A stretch of 64,000 nucleotides of DNA from Sulfitobacter sp. (GTDB lineage: Bacteria > Pseudomonadota > Alphaproteobacteria > Rhodobacterales > Rhodobacteraceae), in assembly GCA_024637305.1 (NCBI GenBank), contig JAGXFI010000079.1, positions 1 to 64,000 of the forward strand, read 5' to 3'. The notes under the pieces were generated by a model. It was given only the letters and a program-made list of their open reading frames with translations. It was not told the DNA's origin and searched no databases. A program made the translations under genes and the position numbers. Below, one piece after another: positions 37,891 through 47,822 of this stretch (the stretch's first letter is position 1; every line of letters begins with the position of its first letter).

Positions 37891-39074
37891 TGTTCGAGAC
37901 CCTCAAGGCGCAGCCCGCCGACAAGATCCTGATGCTGATGCAGATGTATCGCGAAGACCCGCGCGAGAACAAGATCGACCTCGGCGTCGGGGTCTACAAG
38001 GATGCAACGGGTCTTACCCCCGTGATGCGGGCGGTCAAGGCGGCAGAGCATAAGCTTTGGAAAGATCAGGACAGCAAGGTTTATACCGGTCTTGTCGGCG
38101 ACCCTGCGTTCGGTGATGCGATGGTGGATCTGGTCCTGGCCGATACCGTCCCGCGCGCCAATGTCGCGGCGGCTGCGACACCCGGTGGCACCGGTGCCGT
38201 GCGCCAAGGGTTCGAGATGATCCGGATGGCCCGACCTGATGCGCGTGTCTTTGTGTCCGATCCCACCTGGCCCAACCACCTGTCGATGCTTTCCTATCTC
38301 GGTATCGAAACGGTTCAATACCGCTATTTCGACGACGAAACGCGGGGTGTCGATTTTGACGGCATGATCGCCGATCTGAAGACGGCTCATGCGGGCGACG
38401 TGATCTTGCTGCATGGGTGCTGTCACAATCCGACGGGCGCGAACCTCACCGCGCAGCAGTGGGACGAGGTGATCGCGGTTTTGCTGGAAACCGGTGCCAC
38501 ACCGATGATCGACCTTGCCTATCAAGGGTTTGGCGATGGGCTGGAACAGGACGCGGCCGCCACACGCAAGGTTGCAGCGGCAGTGCCGGAATGTCTGATT
38601 GCGGCCAGTTGTTCGAAGAACTTCGGTATCTACCGCGAGCGGACCGGTATCTTGATGGCTGTGACTGCGGATGCTGCGGCGCAAAAGCTCAATCAGGGAA
38701 CGCTGGCGTATCTCAACCGTCAGAATTTCAGCTTTCCACCCGATCACGGCGCGCGCGTCGTGACGATGATCTTGAGCGACGATGCCTTGCGCGCCGACTG
38801 GAAGGCCGAACTGGAGGAGGTTCGAAATACCATGCTTGGCTTGCGCAGTCAGTTGGCCAAGGAGTTGCAGCAGCGCTCCGGTTCTGACCGCTTTGCCTTT
38901 CTGGCGGCGCATCGGGGCATGTTTTCCCGGCTTGGCACGACGCCAGACAAGGTTGAGGCGTTGCGCGACAAACACGGTATTTACATGGTCGGTGACAGCC
39001 GCATGAATATTGCCGGGCTCAACACGACCACGGTGCCGATCCTTGCTCAGGCGATTTTGGATGTAGGTATCTGA
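37890..39074 (+). CDS. aromatic/aspartate amino acid aminotransferase
   Basis: 'KIDLGVGVYKDATGLTPVMRAVKAAEHKLW', 'LLHGCCHNPTGANLTAQQWDEV', 'CSKNFGIYRERTG'; ATG overlaps sseA stop. Confidence 0.95.
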   Translation: MFETLKAQPADKILMLMQMYREDPRENKIDLGVGVYKDATGLTPVMRAVKAAEHKLWKDQDSKVYTGLVGDPAFGDAMVDLVLADTVPRANVAAAATPGGTGAVRQGFEMIRMARPDARVFVSDPTWPNHLSMLSYLGIETVQYRYFDDETRGVDFDGMIADLKTAHAGDVILLHGCCHNPTGANLTAQQWDEVIAVLLETGATPMIDLAYQGFGDGLEQDAAATRKVAAAVPECLIAASCSKNFGIYRERTGILMAVTADAAAQKLNQGTLAYLNRQNFSFPPDHGARVVTMILSDDALRADWKAELEEVRNTMLGLRSQLAKELQQRSGSDRFAFLAAHRGMFSRLGTTPDKVEALRDKHGIYMVGDSRMNIAGLNTTTVPILAQAILDVGI

Positions 39075-39130
39075 ACAAATTTGTCTCTGATGCGTTTTTC
39101 TGCATATGTAAGAATGACCGAGGAGTGCAG

Positions 39131-40051
39131 ATGTTTACCAGATTCAGCGAAAACAGAGGCGCAGACAGTCCTGACGTCACCGGATTCTACCATGAGGACA
39201 CGGGGTCAGTGCAGTATGTCGTGTCTGATCCGGCAAGTGGTGAGGCCGCTCTCATTGATGTGGTGCAGGATTTCGACGCGGCCGCCGCCGCCATCAGTCC
39301 GGCGAACGCGGATGCCATATTGGCGCATGTCGCCGACAAGGGCCTGACGGTCAAATGGGTGCTGGATACGCATCCGCACGCCGACCACCTGATGGCGTCA
39401 AGCTATCTGAAGGAAAAAACCGGCGCGCCAAATGCAATCGGCGCGAAAGTCGCCGAAATCGCAGACCTGTGGCGCGACATTTACCATATGTCCGATGCCT
39501 TCGATGTCTCGGCTGACTTCGACCGTCTCTTCAATGACGGCGACACCTTTCGGATCGGCGGACTGGATGTGCGGGTCATGCTGTCGCCGGGGCATACGTT
39601 GGGGTCGATCACATATGTGATCGGTGATGCGGCGTTTGTGCATGACACGTTCATGCATGTCGATGTCGGTACAGCGCGCGCGGATTTTCCCGGAGGCAGC
39701 GCCAGCGAGCTCTATCAGTCGTTGCAGCGCATTCTCGATCTTGCGGATCAGACCCGCCTGTTCATCGGCCACGACTATCCGCCGGTGGATGACCGCGACG
39801 ATCCCGCATGGGAAGCAACGGTCGCAGAGCATCGCGAGAAAAATCCGCACATTGGCGGCGGCACATCAGAGGCGGAGTTCGTCAAGCTGCGCGAGGAGCG
39901 CGACGCGACGCTGAGCCTACCGGATCGGATGCTATATGTTTTGCAGCTGAACCTGCGCGCAGGAAGGGTGCCGGAGGCTGAATCGGATGGCCGTGCGTAT
40001 CTGAAAATTCCATTGAATTATTTTGAAGGAGCCAAGAGCGATGAAGACTGA
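39131..40051 (+). CDS. MBL-fold metallo-hydrolase, persulfide-dioxygenase/ETHE1-like
   Basis: 'DTHPHADHLMAS', 'LSPGHTLGSITYVIGDAAFVHDTFM', 'IGHDYPP'. Confidence 0.88.
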   Translation: MFTRFSENRGADSPDVTGFYHEDTGSVQYVVSDPASGEAALIDVVQDFDAAAAAISPANADAILAHVADKGLTVKWVLDTHPHADHLMASSYLKEKTGAPNAIGAKVAEIADLWRDIYHMSDAFDVSADFDRLFNDGDTFRIGGLDVRVMLSPGHTLGSITYVIGDAAFVHDTFMHVDVGTARADFPGGSASELYQSLQRILDLADQTRLFIGHDYPPVDDRDDPAWEATVAEHREKNPHIGGGTSEAEFVKLREERDATLSLPDRMLYVLQLNLRAGRVPEAESDGRAYLKIPLNYFEGAKSDED

Positions 40052-40424
40052 AAATGTAGAGAATGCAGTGCTTGAGACATGGACCGTAGATGAGGTTGCA
40101 CGCGCGCGCGACAAGCAGGAAATCGTCTTGATCGACGTGCGAACACCGCAGGAATATATGTTTGAACATATAGAGGGCGCGCTGTTGATGCCGCTGGTTT
40201 TTTTCGATGCAAAGTCATTGCCGGGTCAAAGCGACAAGCGGATCGTCTTTCACTGCGGATCGGGTGCACGTTCCGAAAAGGTCGCCCGACAGGCTGTTGC
40301 CGCAGGGTTCGAAAAGGTTGCGCATCTTGATGGGGGCTTCGGCGCGTGGAAATCGGCGGGCCAGCCCTATATCGGAACGGACATGGGGTCCGGCGCGCCC
40401 AAACGCATGAGTCAGGAAAAGTAA
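40041..40424 (+). CDS. rhodanese-like domain protein
   Basis: 'IVLIDVRTPQEYMFEHIEGALLMPL', 'VFHCGSGARSEKVARQAVAAGF', overlaps preceding CDS. Confidence 0.93.
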   Translation: MKTENVENAVLETWTVDEVARARDKQEIVLIDVRTPQEYMFEHIEGALLMPLVFFDAKSLPGQSDKRIVFHCGSGARSEKVARQAVAAGFEKVAHLDGGFGAWKSAGQPYIGTDMGSGAPKRMSQEK

Positions 40425-40426
40425 GA

Positions 40427-40455
40427 TCCTGCGCCGGAGAAAGACCGGCGCAGGA
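40427..40455. terminator. hairpin between convergent rhodanese and amtB genes
   Basis: TCCTGCGCCGG-agaaaga-CCGGCGCAGGA, no strong T-tract. Confidence 0.6.
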
Positions 40456-40475
40456 CTATCTTGGAACGGGGTCGC

Positions 40476-41780
40476 TTAGCCTTTGGCGAATTCAGGGTAC
40501 GCTTCCATACCCAGCTCCGACATATCCAAACCTGTGATTTCAGCTTCTTGATCGACCCGGATGCCGGTGGTCGCCTTCAGGATGAACCACACGATCATGC
40601 TGGCGACAAAGACAAAGGCACCGATGGCGAAAAAGCCGATGATTTGCGTGATGAATGATGTACCGTCAGTATAGACTGGCACAACCAGCGTGCCCCAGAA
40701 CCCGGCGAGCAGGTGTACAGGGATCGCACCGACCACATCGTCGATTTTGAGTTTGTCGAGCATCGGTACAGCGAATACCACGATCACGCCGCCTATCGCA
40801 CCGATCCAAAGCGCGCCGAACAATGTCGGGTCAAGTGGTCCGGCCGTGATAGACACGAGGCCTGCCAGTGCGCCGTTGAGGACCATGGTAAGGTCCACCT
40901 TGCCATACATTACCTGAGTCAGGATCAATGCGGCTACTGCACCTGCAGCGGCGGCCATGTTGGTGTTGGCAAAGATTTGCGCCACGGCGTCCACATCGCT
41001 GATCGTGCCCATGGCAAGCTGCGACGCGCCGTTAAAGCCGAACCAGCCCATCCACAGGATGAACGTACCCAGCGTCGCCAGTGCAAGGTTTGAGCCGGGC
41101 ATCGGGATGACACGACCGTCCTTGCTGTATTTGCCGAGACGTGGACCAAGTACGATAGCACCGGCCAGTGCCGCGAATCCACCGGCGGCATGAACCAGTG
41201 ACGAGCCGGCAAAGTCGGAAAAGCCCATCTGCGAGAGGAACCCGCCACCCCACTGCCAGGAGGCTTCGATCGGGTAGATGAACCCGGTAAGAACGACGAC
41301 AAAGATCAGGAACGGCCAAAGCTTTATGCGCTCTGCCAAAGTGCCGGATACGATGGATGCCGTTGTCGCGCAGAACATCAACTGGAAGAAGAAGTCGGAA
41401 GCGTTGGAATAGCCGCCCGCGTCGATCTCTGACTTGATGTCCTTGGGACCGATGGTGCCGAAAACGTCCTGGATGATCCAGTTGCCGTCTCCGGGGTACA
41501 TGATGTTGTAGCCTACCAGCCAGTACATCAGTGCTGCGATGGAAAAGAGCGCGATGTTCTTGGTCAGCTGCGTGGTAACGTTCTTGGAGCGCACCAGGCC
41601 CGCCTCAAGCATGGCGAAGCCTGCCGCCATCCAGAAGACAAGAAAGCCGCCGATGAGAAACAGCAGCGTGTTGAAGATGAATTGCGTGTCGGCCAGCGTG
41701 GCATATTCAGGGTCCTGCGCCAGCGCCATTCCCGGCAACAAGGCGGCAGCGGCCGCCAATGAGAGAAGTGTCGGTTTCAT
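40476..41780 (-). CDS. amtB: ammonium transporter
   Basis: 'FWMAAGFAMLEAGLVRSKNVTTQLTKNI', 'SSLVHAAGGFAALAGAIVLGPRLGKY'; internal Met start with signal peptide. Confidence 0.96.
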   Translation of the reverse strand: MKPTLLSLAAAAALLPGMALAQDPEYATLADTQFIFNTLLFLIGGFLVFWMAAGFAMLEAGLVRSKNVTTQLTKNIALFSIAALMYWLVGYNIMYPGDGNWIIQDVFGTIGPKDIKSEIDAGGYSNASDFFFQLMFCATTASIVSGTLAERIKLWPFLIFVVVLTGFIYPIEASWQWGGGFLSQMGFSDFAGSSLVHAAGGFAALAGAIVLGPRLGKYSKDGRVIPMPGSNLALATLGTFILWMGWFGFNGASQLAMGTISDVDAVAQIFANTNMAAAAGAVAALILTQVMYGKVDLTMVLNGALAGLVSITAGPLDPTLFGALWIGAIGGVIVVFAVPMLDKLKIDDVVGAIPVHLLAGFWGTLVVPVYTDGTSFITQIIGFFAIGAFVFVASMIVWFILKATTGIRVDQEAEITGLDMSELGMEAYPEFAKG

Positions 41781-41805
41781 GTTCTCGGTCCTTGATAGAG
41801 GGGGA

Positions 41806-42144
41806 TCAAATGGCTTCGTCGCCGGTTTCGCCAGTCCGCACGCGCACGGCCTGTTCGACGTCCAGAACAAACACCTTGCCATCGCCGATCTTGCCGGTCT
41901 TTGCCGCTTTGCTGATGACTTCGACCATCTGATCGGCGGCGCTGTCAGGTACGACAAGCTCCAGCTTGATCTTCGGCACGAAGTTCACGACGTATTCGGC
42001 GCCGCGGTAGATTTCTGTATGGCCTGACTGTGCGCCAAACCCCTTGATTTCCGTCACCATCAATCCGCGCACGCCCGCGTCAGTCAGTGCTTCGCGCACC
42101 TCTTCGAGCTTGAATGGTTTGATGGTGGCTATGATCAGTTTCAC
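41806..42144 (-). CDS. glnK: P-II family nitrogen regulator (GTG start)
   Basis: 'KLIIATIKPFKLEEVREALTDAGVRGLMVTEIKGFGAQSGHTEIYRGAEYVVNFVPKIKLELVV'. Confidence 0.96.
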   Translation of the reverse strand: MKLIIATIKPFKLEEVREALTDAGVRGLMVTEIKGFGAQSGHTEIYRGAEYVVNFVPKIKLELVVPDSAADQMVEVISKAAKTGKIGDGKVFVLDVEQAVRVRTGETGDEAI

Positions 42145-42403
42145 GTCTGATAACCCCTTTATGATCCGCAGGTCGCCCCGCATTGTGCAAGTGCAGCAAA
42201 AGGGAAATCGGCTGGAATCGGGAAGGGTGCAGTGGCTGTATTGCGGGTTGTTACAGGCCTAGATGCTTAAAAAGTAATCTAATATCGTGATTTGCACAAA
42301 AAATAAGCATATAATTGACGGGGTGCGCGTGCTACAGGCGCTAAACATTCCCGACGGTGACAGGTATGGTGTTCGAAAATCAAAAGCCGGGCAGGCATCC
42401 GAC

Positions 42404-44617
42404 ATGAGCGATTCTTCAAAGCGCAAGCGCCCCTTGGTGGCGGACAAACGCTATCCGTCAAAGGCTGGCAAAAAGCCGGGCGTTGCGCGCAGTCAAGCCA
42501 AGCCGGCACCAAAACGCAAACCCGCCCGCAAGCGTCCGGCCCGACGTCGCGGCCCGTTGGGCTGGTTGAGCGCACTGGCGCGTTGGATCATGCGACTGAT
42601 CTGGGTCGTGACCTCCCGCGCTGTCTTGGTTGCGGCACTGATCCTCGCGCTGGCGGTTGGCTATTACTACACGACATTGCCGCCGGTGACCGACTTGCTG
42701 GACGGTCGGGCGCGCGGGTCCGTCACCTTGCTGGACTATCAGGGCGACGTTTTTGCTTGGCGCGGCGATCAGTTTGGCGGCGTGGTGACAGCGGATAGCG
42801 TGTCGCCGCATCTCAAGAATGCCGTGGTGGCGACGGAGGACAAACGCTTTTACCGCCATTTCGGGCTTAGCCCGCGCGGCATCGCTTCGGCGGTGCGCAT
42901 CAACCTTTCCGAAGGGCGCGGCCCGTTGTCCGGTCACGGCGGATCGACGATCACGCAGCAGACTGCCAAGCTGTTGTGTCTCGGCGTGCCTTTCGATCCG
43001 GCATCCGGCCAGACCGAAAAGGAATACGAGTCGGAGTGCCGCCGTGGCTCCATCAAGCGCAAGGCCGAAGAGGCGATCTTTGCGCTGGCGATGGAGGCGA
43101 AATATTCCAAGGATGAAATTCTGTCGATCTACCTGAACCGCGCTTACATGGGCGGCGGGGCCTACGGCGCAGAAGCTGCGGCGCAGCGGTTCTTTGGAAA
43201 ATCGGCCGCTCAGGTCAACCCGGCCGAGGGGGCGATGTTGGCTGGTCTGCTGACGGCCCCGACGACGCTGTCGCCGACGAACAATCTCGACCGTTCGCAG
43301 CGGCGCGCGCGGACAGTGATCGCGCTGATGGAAGATCAGGGCTATCTCACGAAGGCTCAGTCAGATGATGCGCAAACGAATCCTGCCGTCTTGTCCGAGG
43401 CAGCAGAGGCAAGGGCGGGCGGTTATTTCGCGGATTGGGTCATGTCGTCAGGCCCGGAATTCTTTACGCGCAACACGACCGAAGATGTCATCATCCGCAC
43501 CACGCTGGATCCGCGTATCCAGAAAGCAGCAGAAGACGCGCTGAAGTTCGTCTTCGAAAACAAGGTCCAGGACGGGTCCAAGGCGCAGGCGGCGATCGTG
43601 GTCATGTCCGCCGACGGTGCCGTGCGAGCGATGGTTGGCGGGCGCAAGACCAAAGTGGCCGGCGCTTTCAACCGTGCGACACAGGCGTTGCGTCAGACAG
43701 GATCCGCGTTCAAGCCGTTCATTTATGCAGCAGCGCTTGATCTGGGGTACTCGCCCGAAGATCTGATCGAGGATGCGCCATATTGTCTGAACGTGCCAGG
43801 ATCGGGGGAATGGTGCCCGAAGAACTACAGCCGTAATTACCGTGGTGCCGTCACATTAACCGACGCTTTGAAAGACTCTCTGAATATCCCTGCAATCAAG
43901 GTGTCAGAGAGCGTCGGGCGCGAACTTGTCGGCACTGTTGCCACACAATTCGGCATCAAGAGCGACCTCGCTGCCGGTCCGGCGCTGGCATTGGGTGTGT
44001 CCGAAAGCACGCTATTGGAAATGACGGGCGCGTATGCTGGAATTCTGAACGGCGGGTCGGCGGTACAACCCTACGGGCTCATTGATCTGCGCCTGATGGG
44101 GGACACTGAGCCGATGATGGGTACCGGCGGGGGTATCGGCGAACGTGTGATTCAAGAGAATGCCGCCCAGCAGTTGATCTACATGATGGAACGTGTGGTG
44201 TCCCAGGGCACGGGCAGCCGCGCGCAGTTTGGCGGTCGCGAGTTGGCGGGAAAGACCGGTACGACCCAATCCGCGCGGGATGCCTGGTTCGTCGGGTTCT
44301 CTGCTGACTATGTTGCGGGCGTCTGGATGGGCTATGACGACAATACGCCGCTGCAGGGCGTGACCGGCGCAGGATTGCCGACCGATATCTGGCGCGAAAC
44401 GATGGAGCGAGTGCATGAAGGCCTGCCAATGACACCATTGCCGATGGCACCACCTGCCCCACCACAAGGCGGGTTTGAAGGAGATTTCATCGCGATGCCA
44501 GAGTCGCGGCCACAAGGCGGCAGACGAAGCATTATCGATCAGGTTCTCAATGACATCTTCGGGGGCGGCGGTGGCAGTGGTAGCGGTACTGGCAATCCGG
44601 TTGGCGGTACCCGCTAG
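42404..44617 (+). CDS. penicillin-binding protein 1A family (transglycosylase/transpeptidase)
   Basis: GT51 'ATEDKRFYRHFGLSPRGIASA..GGSTITQQTAKLL', transpeptidase 'TGSAFKPF', 'GKTGTTQSARDAWFVGFS'. Confidence 0.95.
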   Translation: MSDSSKRKRPLVADKRYPSKAGKKPGVARSQAKPAPKRKPARKRPARRRGPLGWLSALARWIMRLIWVVTSRAVLVAALILALAVGYYYTTLPPVTDLLDGRARGSVTLLDYQGDVFAWRGDQFGGVVTADSVSPHLKNAVVATEDKRFYRHFGLSPRGIASAVRINLSEGRGPLSGHGGSTITQQTAKLLCLGVPFDPASGQTEKEYESECRRGSIKRKAEEAIFALAMEAKYSKDEILSIYLNRAYMGGGAYGAEAAAQRFFGKSAAQVNPAEGAMLAGLLTAPTTLSPTNNLDRSQRRARTVIALMEDQGYLTKAQSDDAQTNPAVLSEAAEARAGGYFADWVMSSGPEFFTRNTTEDVIIRTTLDPRIQKAAEDALKFVFENKVQDGSKAQAAIVVMSADGAVRAMVGGRKTKVAGAFNRATQALRQTGSAFKPFIYAAALDLGYSPEDLIEDAPYCLNVPGSGEWCPKNYSRNYRGAVTLTDALKDSLNIPAIKVSESVGRELVGTVATQFGIKSDLAAGPALALGVSESTLLEMTGAYAGILNGGSAVQPYGLIDLRLMGDTEPMMGTGGGIGERVIQENAAQQLIYMMERVVSQGTGSRAQFGGRELAGKTGTTQSARDAWFVGFSADYVAGVWMGYDDNTPLQGVTGAGLPTDIWRETMERVHEGLPMTPLPMAPPAPPQGGFEGDFIAMPESRPQGGRRSIIDQVLNDIFGGGGGSGSGTGNPVGGTR

Positions 44618-45213
44618 GATGCGTTGCGCAAATCTGCGGTAAGCTCGCCGATATCGCCGCCGCGGCGGTCAAGCATCGCACCGATTTCCGCACGTTCGGT
44701 CAGCAGCAGGTTCACCCCTTCGATGAACATGTTGAAGAATTGCAGTTTGCCGGATTTGTCGGACACCAGAAAGATCACTTCCAGCGGAGATTCCCCGCGC
44801 AAGTGGGCGGTTGTGCGTATTTCGAATCCGGGCTTGATCTTGCGCGCGCCCTCGATTTCGATCCGGCCGCCGATGAACTGCCGAAAGCGTTTGCCGTATT
44901 TGCGCGAGATGTAGCCGGCAAAGGCGTCCCCGAAGGCGGATTTTTGCGCGGGCGATGCACTGCGGCCATCGGCACCCAGCGCATATTGCGCCATGATCCG
45001 CACGTCAGCATATTGTTGGAAGAGCCCTTCGAAATCCCGGATCATCGCGGCCTCTGCCTTGCCGGTGGCAATAACCTTGTCGATGTCTGCGACCAATCTG
45101 GCAATATAGGCGGTTGCAGCGTCGGCATCGAGCGCCAGCGCGGGGCGTGCGGCCAGGAACATGAACGCGCCAGCACCTGCAAGCAGTCCGCGCCGGTTGA
45201 TGTTATTGTGCAT
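44614..45213 (-). CDS. mlaC: MlaC/Ttg2D family phospholipid-binding protein
   Basis: Tat-like N-terminus 'NNINRRGLLAGAGAFMFLA', 'FEGLFQQYADVRIMAQYALG', 'FFNMFIEGVNLLLTERAEIGAML'. Confidence 0.88.
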   Translation of the reverse strand: MHNNINRRGLLAGAGAFMFLAARPALALDADAATAYIARLVADIDKVIATGKAEAAMIRDFEGLFQQYADVRIMAQYALGADGRSASPAQKSAFGDAFAGYISRKYGKRFRQFIGGRIEIEGARKIKPGFEIRTTAHLRGESPLEVIFLVSDKSGKLQFFNMFIEGVNLLLTERAEIGAMLDRRGGDIGELTADLRNAS

Positions 45214-45949
45214 AAGGATCCTCGTAAATGGGCAGGGCACTAGCCTTGCCCTTCAGTTCATAGCGACGCTTCTGAAGGTAAATCAACCGTGCCTGCGCAT
45301 AGCTGTCCGCACTGTCATTGAGCAGATCGCCGATCGCATCGCTGCGACGGCTGCCCTTTCCGAGCTTGTCCAGAACCTTGAAACCGGTGCGCGCATATTT
45401 ATCAGGGCTTTCAATGGCATAGCCAAGCGGATCGGTAAACAGATCCACGACGCGCCCCGCCGTGTCTCGCTGGGTAGAGGGTCCAAAAAGCGGCAATTCC
45501 AGATAGGCTCCTTCGTCCACCCCCCAGACATGCAGCGTTTCGCCGAAATCGGTGTCATGTTCGGGGCCGTTGAATTCACCTGTGGCGTCGATAAGCCCCG
45601 CAAGTCCAATTGTCGAATTGACGGCGAACCGGTAAGTGGCGACCCCGGCTCCGCGCAGGTTACCCTGAAGCAAACTGTTCACGGCGACTTGCGGCATCGA
45701 CAGGTTGTCGGCGACATTGTGGATCAACGTCTGGAATTCATCGGGTACCACACGCGCATAGGTCCCGTTGCTTTTGCCGAAAAGCCGCTTGTTGAATGCG
45801 TGGACCTTGCGGTTGTCCGCCTCGTAGGGATCACGAATGCCATCATCAGAAACGCCTTGCGGAACGGGCGCACATGCGGCAAGCGTCGCGGCTGTCAATA
45901 TAGCGAAAATCGGGCGTTTCGCGGAGAACATCTTGCAAAACGCAATCAT
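45203..45949 (-). CDS. mlaA: MlaA (VacJ) family lipoprotein
   Basis: 'ILTAATLAACAP' lipobox, 'DPYEADNRKVHAFNKRLF', 'DFGETLHVWGVDEGAYLELPLFGPSTQRD'. Confidence 0.95.
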   Translation of the reverse strand: MIAFCKMFSAKRPIFAILTAATLAACAPVPQGVSDDGIRDPYEADNRKVHAFNKRLFGKSNGTYARVVPDEFQTLIHNVADNLSMPQVAVNSLLQGNLRGAGVATYRFAVNSTIGLAGLIDATGEFNGPEHDTDFGETLHVWGVDEGAYLELPLFGPSTQRDTAGRVVDLFTDPLGYAIESPDKYARTGFKVLDKLGKGSRRSDAIGDLLNDSADSYAQARLIYLQKRRYELKGKASALPIYEDPYAQ

Positions 45950-46001
45950 GGAAATTCCTTGTTAATGCCGCTATGGCTTGATGATAGGGTACGGCAGCAT
46001 A

Positions 46002-46041
46002 TTGCATGACTTGCTAAGTATTTCGATGTGTCTTGCATGAC
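46002..46041. repeat. pair of 9-bp direct repeats TTGCATGAC, 31 bp apart
   Basis: 46002-46010 and 46033-46041 in the mlaA / T1SS divergent region. Confidence 0.5.
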
Positions 46042-46085
46042 AGCACCTCCGGCGCAACGGGGGCCGAACAAGCGGAAAGGTGCCC

Positions 46086-47822
46086 ATGGGGGATAGACAG
46101 GTAACACAAGGTCGCGCGGAACTGCGCGATGTGCGCAAGCGGAGCAGGGCGCTTTACTGGACTGTGGGGCTTTTCAGTCTTTTCGCCAATCTGCTGATGT
46201 TGACCGGTCCGATCTACATGCTTCAGGTCTATGACCGCGTGCTTGGCTCGGGCTCCGAAGAGACATTGATCGCGCTCTCGATCCTAGTGGTCTTTCTCTA
46301 CGGCATCATGGGCATTCTCGACTATACCCGCGGCCGGATCATGGCCCGTGTGGGGGCGCGTTTTCAGGACGATCTTGACCGGCGGGTGTTCGACGCCGTG
46401 GTGCGCAAGTCCGCCGTGGCACCGGACGTCAAGACCAACGCGGGTCTGGCGGATCTAGAGGCGGTGCAGAGATTGATGACGTCACCAGTGTTGATGGCGG
46501 CGTTCGACCTTCCGTGGACGCCGATCTTTTTCGCAGGAATTTTCATCTTTCATCCGCTGCTGGGGTATCTCGCCGTTGTTGGCGGTGCAATTCTTATCCT
46601 GATCGCTGTTGCCAACCAACTGTTGTCGCGCGGCGCTCAGGCGCGTGCGGGCGTCGCGGGGCAATCGGCGGGGGCGATGGCCGACCAGATCCGCACAGAA
46701 GCAGAAATGGTGCAGGCAATGGGCATGCGGGGCGCTGCCTTCGACCGTTGGCAGAAGGCGCGTAGTGTGGCCTTGGACAGCCAGGTGCGTGCGACGGATG
46801 TTGGCGGCACGTTCAGTTCGATGACCAAGACGATCCGGTTGTTTCTGCAATCGGCGATGCTGGGTCTGGGCGCGTATCTTGTGTTGCAGAACGAGTTGAC
46901 GCCGGGTGCGATGATCGCCGGTTCAATCTTGCTGGGCCGTGCGCTGGCACCTGTCGAAATGGCGTTGAACCAATGGCCGATCGTCCAGCGTGGCGTGAGC
47001 GCCTGGAACAACCTCGCAGAGCTTTTGGGCGTTGTCCCGCCCGATCCAGTACGCACCGAACTTCCCAAACCGCGCGCGCATCTGGCGGCCAAGAACCTAA
47101 CAGTCGTGCCGCCGGGCGAAAAACAGGCAGCGTTGAAGTCGGTGACTTTCACCGTCGAGCCAGGTCAGGCCGTCGGTGTGATTGGCCCTTCGGGTGCTGG
47201 CAAGACGACGCTTGCGCGCACACTTACCGGCGTTTGGCGTCCTGCAGGCGGGTCCGTGCGACTGGATAGCGCGGCGCTTGAGCATTACGGGACCGAAACG
47301 CTGGGTAAACATATCGGCTATCTGCCGCAGCGGGTGCAGCTGTTCGACGGAACCATCGCACAGAACATTGCGCGGCTGGCCGACACTCCGGACGATGCAA
47401 AGGTCGTCGCGGCGGCCAAGATGGCGGCGGCGCACGAGATGATCCTCGAGTTCGCGGATGGCTATGATACGATGATCCAGTCGGGGCAGGTCCGCCTGTC
47501 CGGCGGGCAGATGCAGCGTATCGGGTTGGCGCGCGCACTCTATGACGATCCGGTTATCCTCGTGCTGGACGAGCCGAATTCGAACCTCGACAATGTCGGT
47601 TCGCAGGCGCTGAACCACGCGATCCGCGAGATGAAGGCGTCGGGCCGGTCGGTGCTTATCATGGCGCATCGTCCAGCGGCCATTCAGGAATGCGATATGC
47701 TGCTGGTACTGGACAACGGGATGCGCATGGCCTTCGGGCCAAAGGACGAGGTGTTGGCGGGCATGGTCAAGAATCACAAGGAAATCCAGAAAGCGCCAGC
47801 CGGTTCGGGAGGGGTAACATGA
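46086..47822 (+). CDS. type I secretion system permease/ATPase (PrtD family)
   Basis: '[27 protein letters not shown]', Walker A '[13 protein letters not shown]', '[32 protein letters not shown]'. Confidence 0.95.
   Translation: MGDRQVTQGRAELRDVRKRSRALYWTVGLFSLFANLLMLTGPIYMLQVYDRVLGSGSEETLIALSILVVFLYGIMGILDYTRGRIMARVGARFQDDLDRRVFDAVVRKSAVAPDVKTNAGLADLEAVQRLMTSPVLMAAFDLPWTPIFFAGIFIFHPLLGYLAVVGGAILILIAVANQLLSRGAQARAGVAGQSAGAMADQIRTEAEMVQAMGMRGAAFDRWQKARSVALDSQVRATDVGGTFSSMTKTIRLFLQSAMLGLGAYLVLQNELTPGAMIAGSILLGRALAPVEMALNQWPIVQRGVSAWNNLAELLGVVPPDPVRTELPKPRAHLAAKNLTVVPPGEKQAALKSVTFTVEPGQAVGVIGPSGAGKTTLARTLTGVWRPAGGSVRLDSAALEHYGTETLGKHIGYLPQRVQLFDGTIAQNIARLADTPDDAKVVAAAKMAAAHEMILEFADGYDTMIQSGQVRLSGGQMQRIGLARALYDDPVILVLDEPNSNLDNVGSQALNHAIREMKASGRSVLIMAHRPAAIQECDMLLVLDNGMRMAFGPKDEVLAGMVKNHKEIQKAPAGSGGVT

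Noticed and set aside
37647-38975. 442-aa minus-strand ORF
   Set aside because: Antisense to the well-supported aminotransferase gene; low-complexity translation rich in Arg/His.
42310-42316. TATAAT-like box upstream of the PBP1A gene
   Set aside because: No convincing -35 hexamer at 16-18 bp spacing; a single hexamer match is not sufficient.
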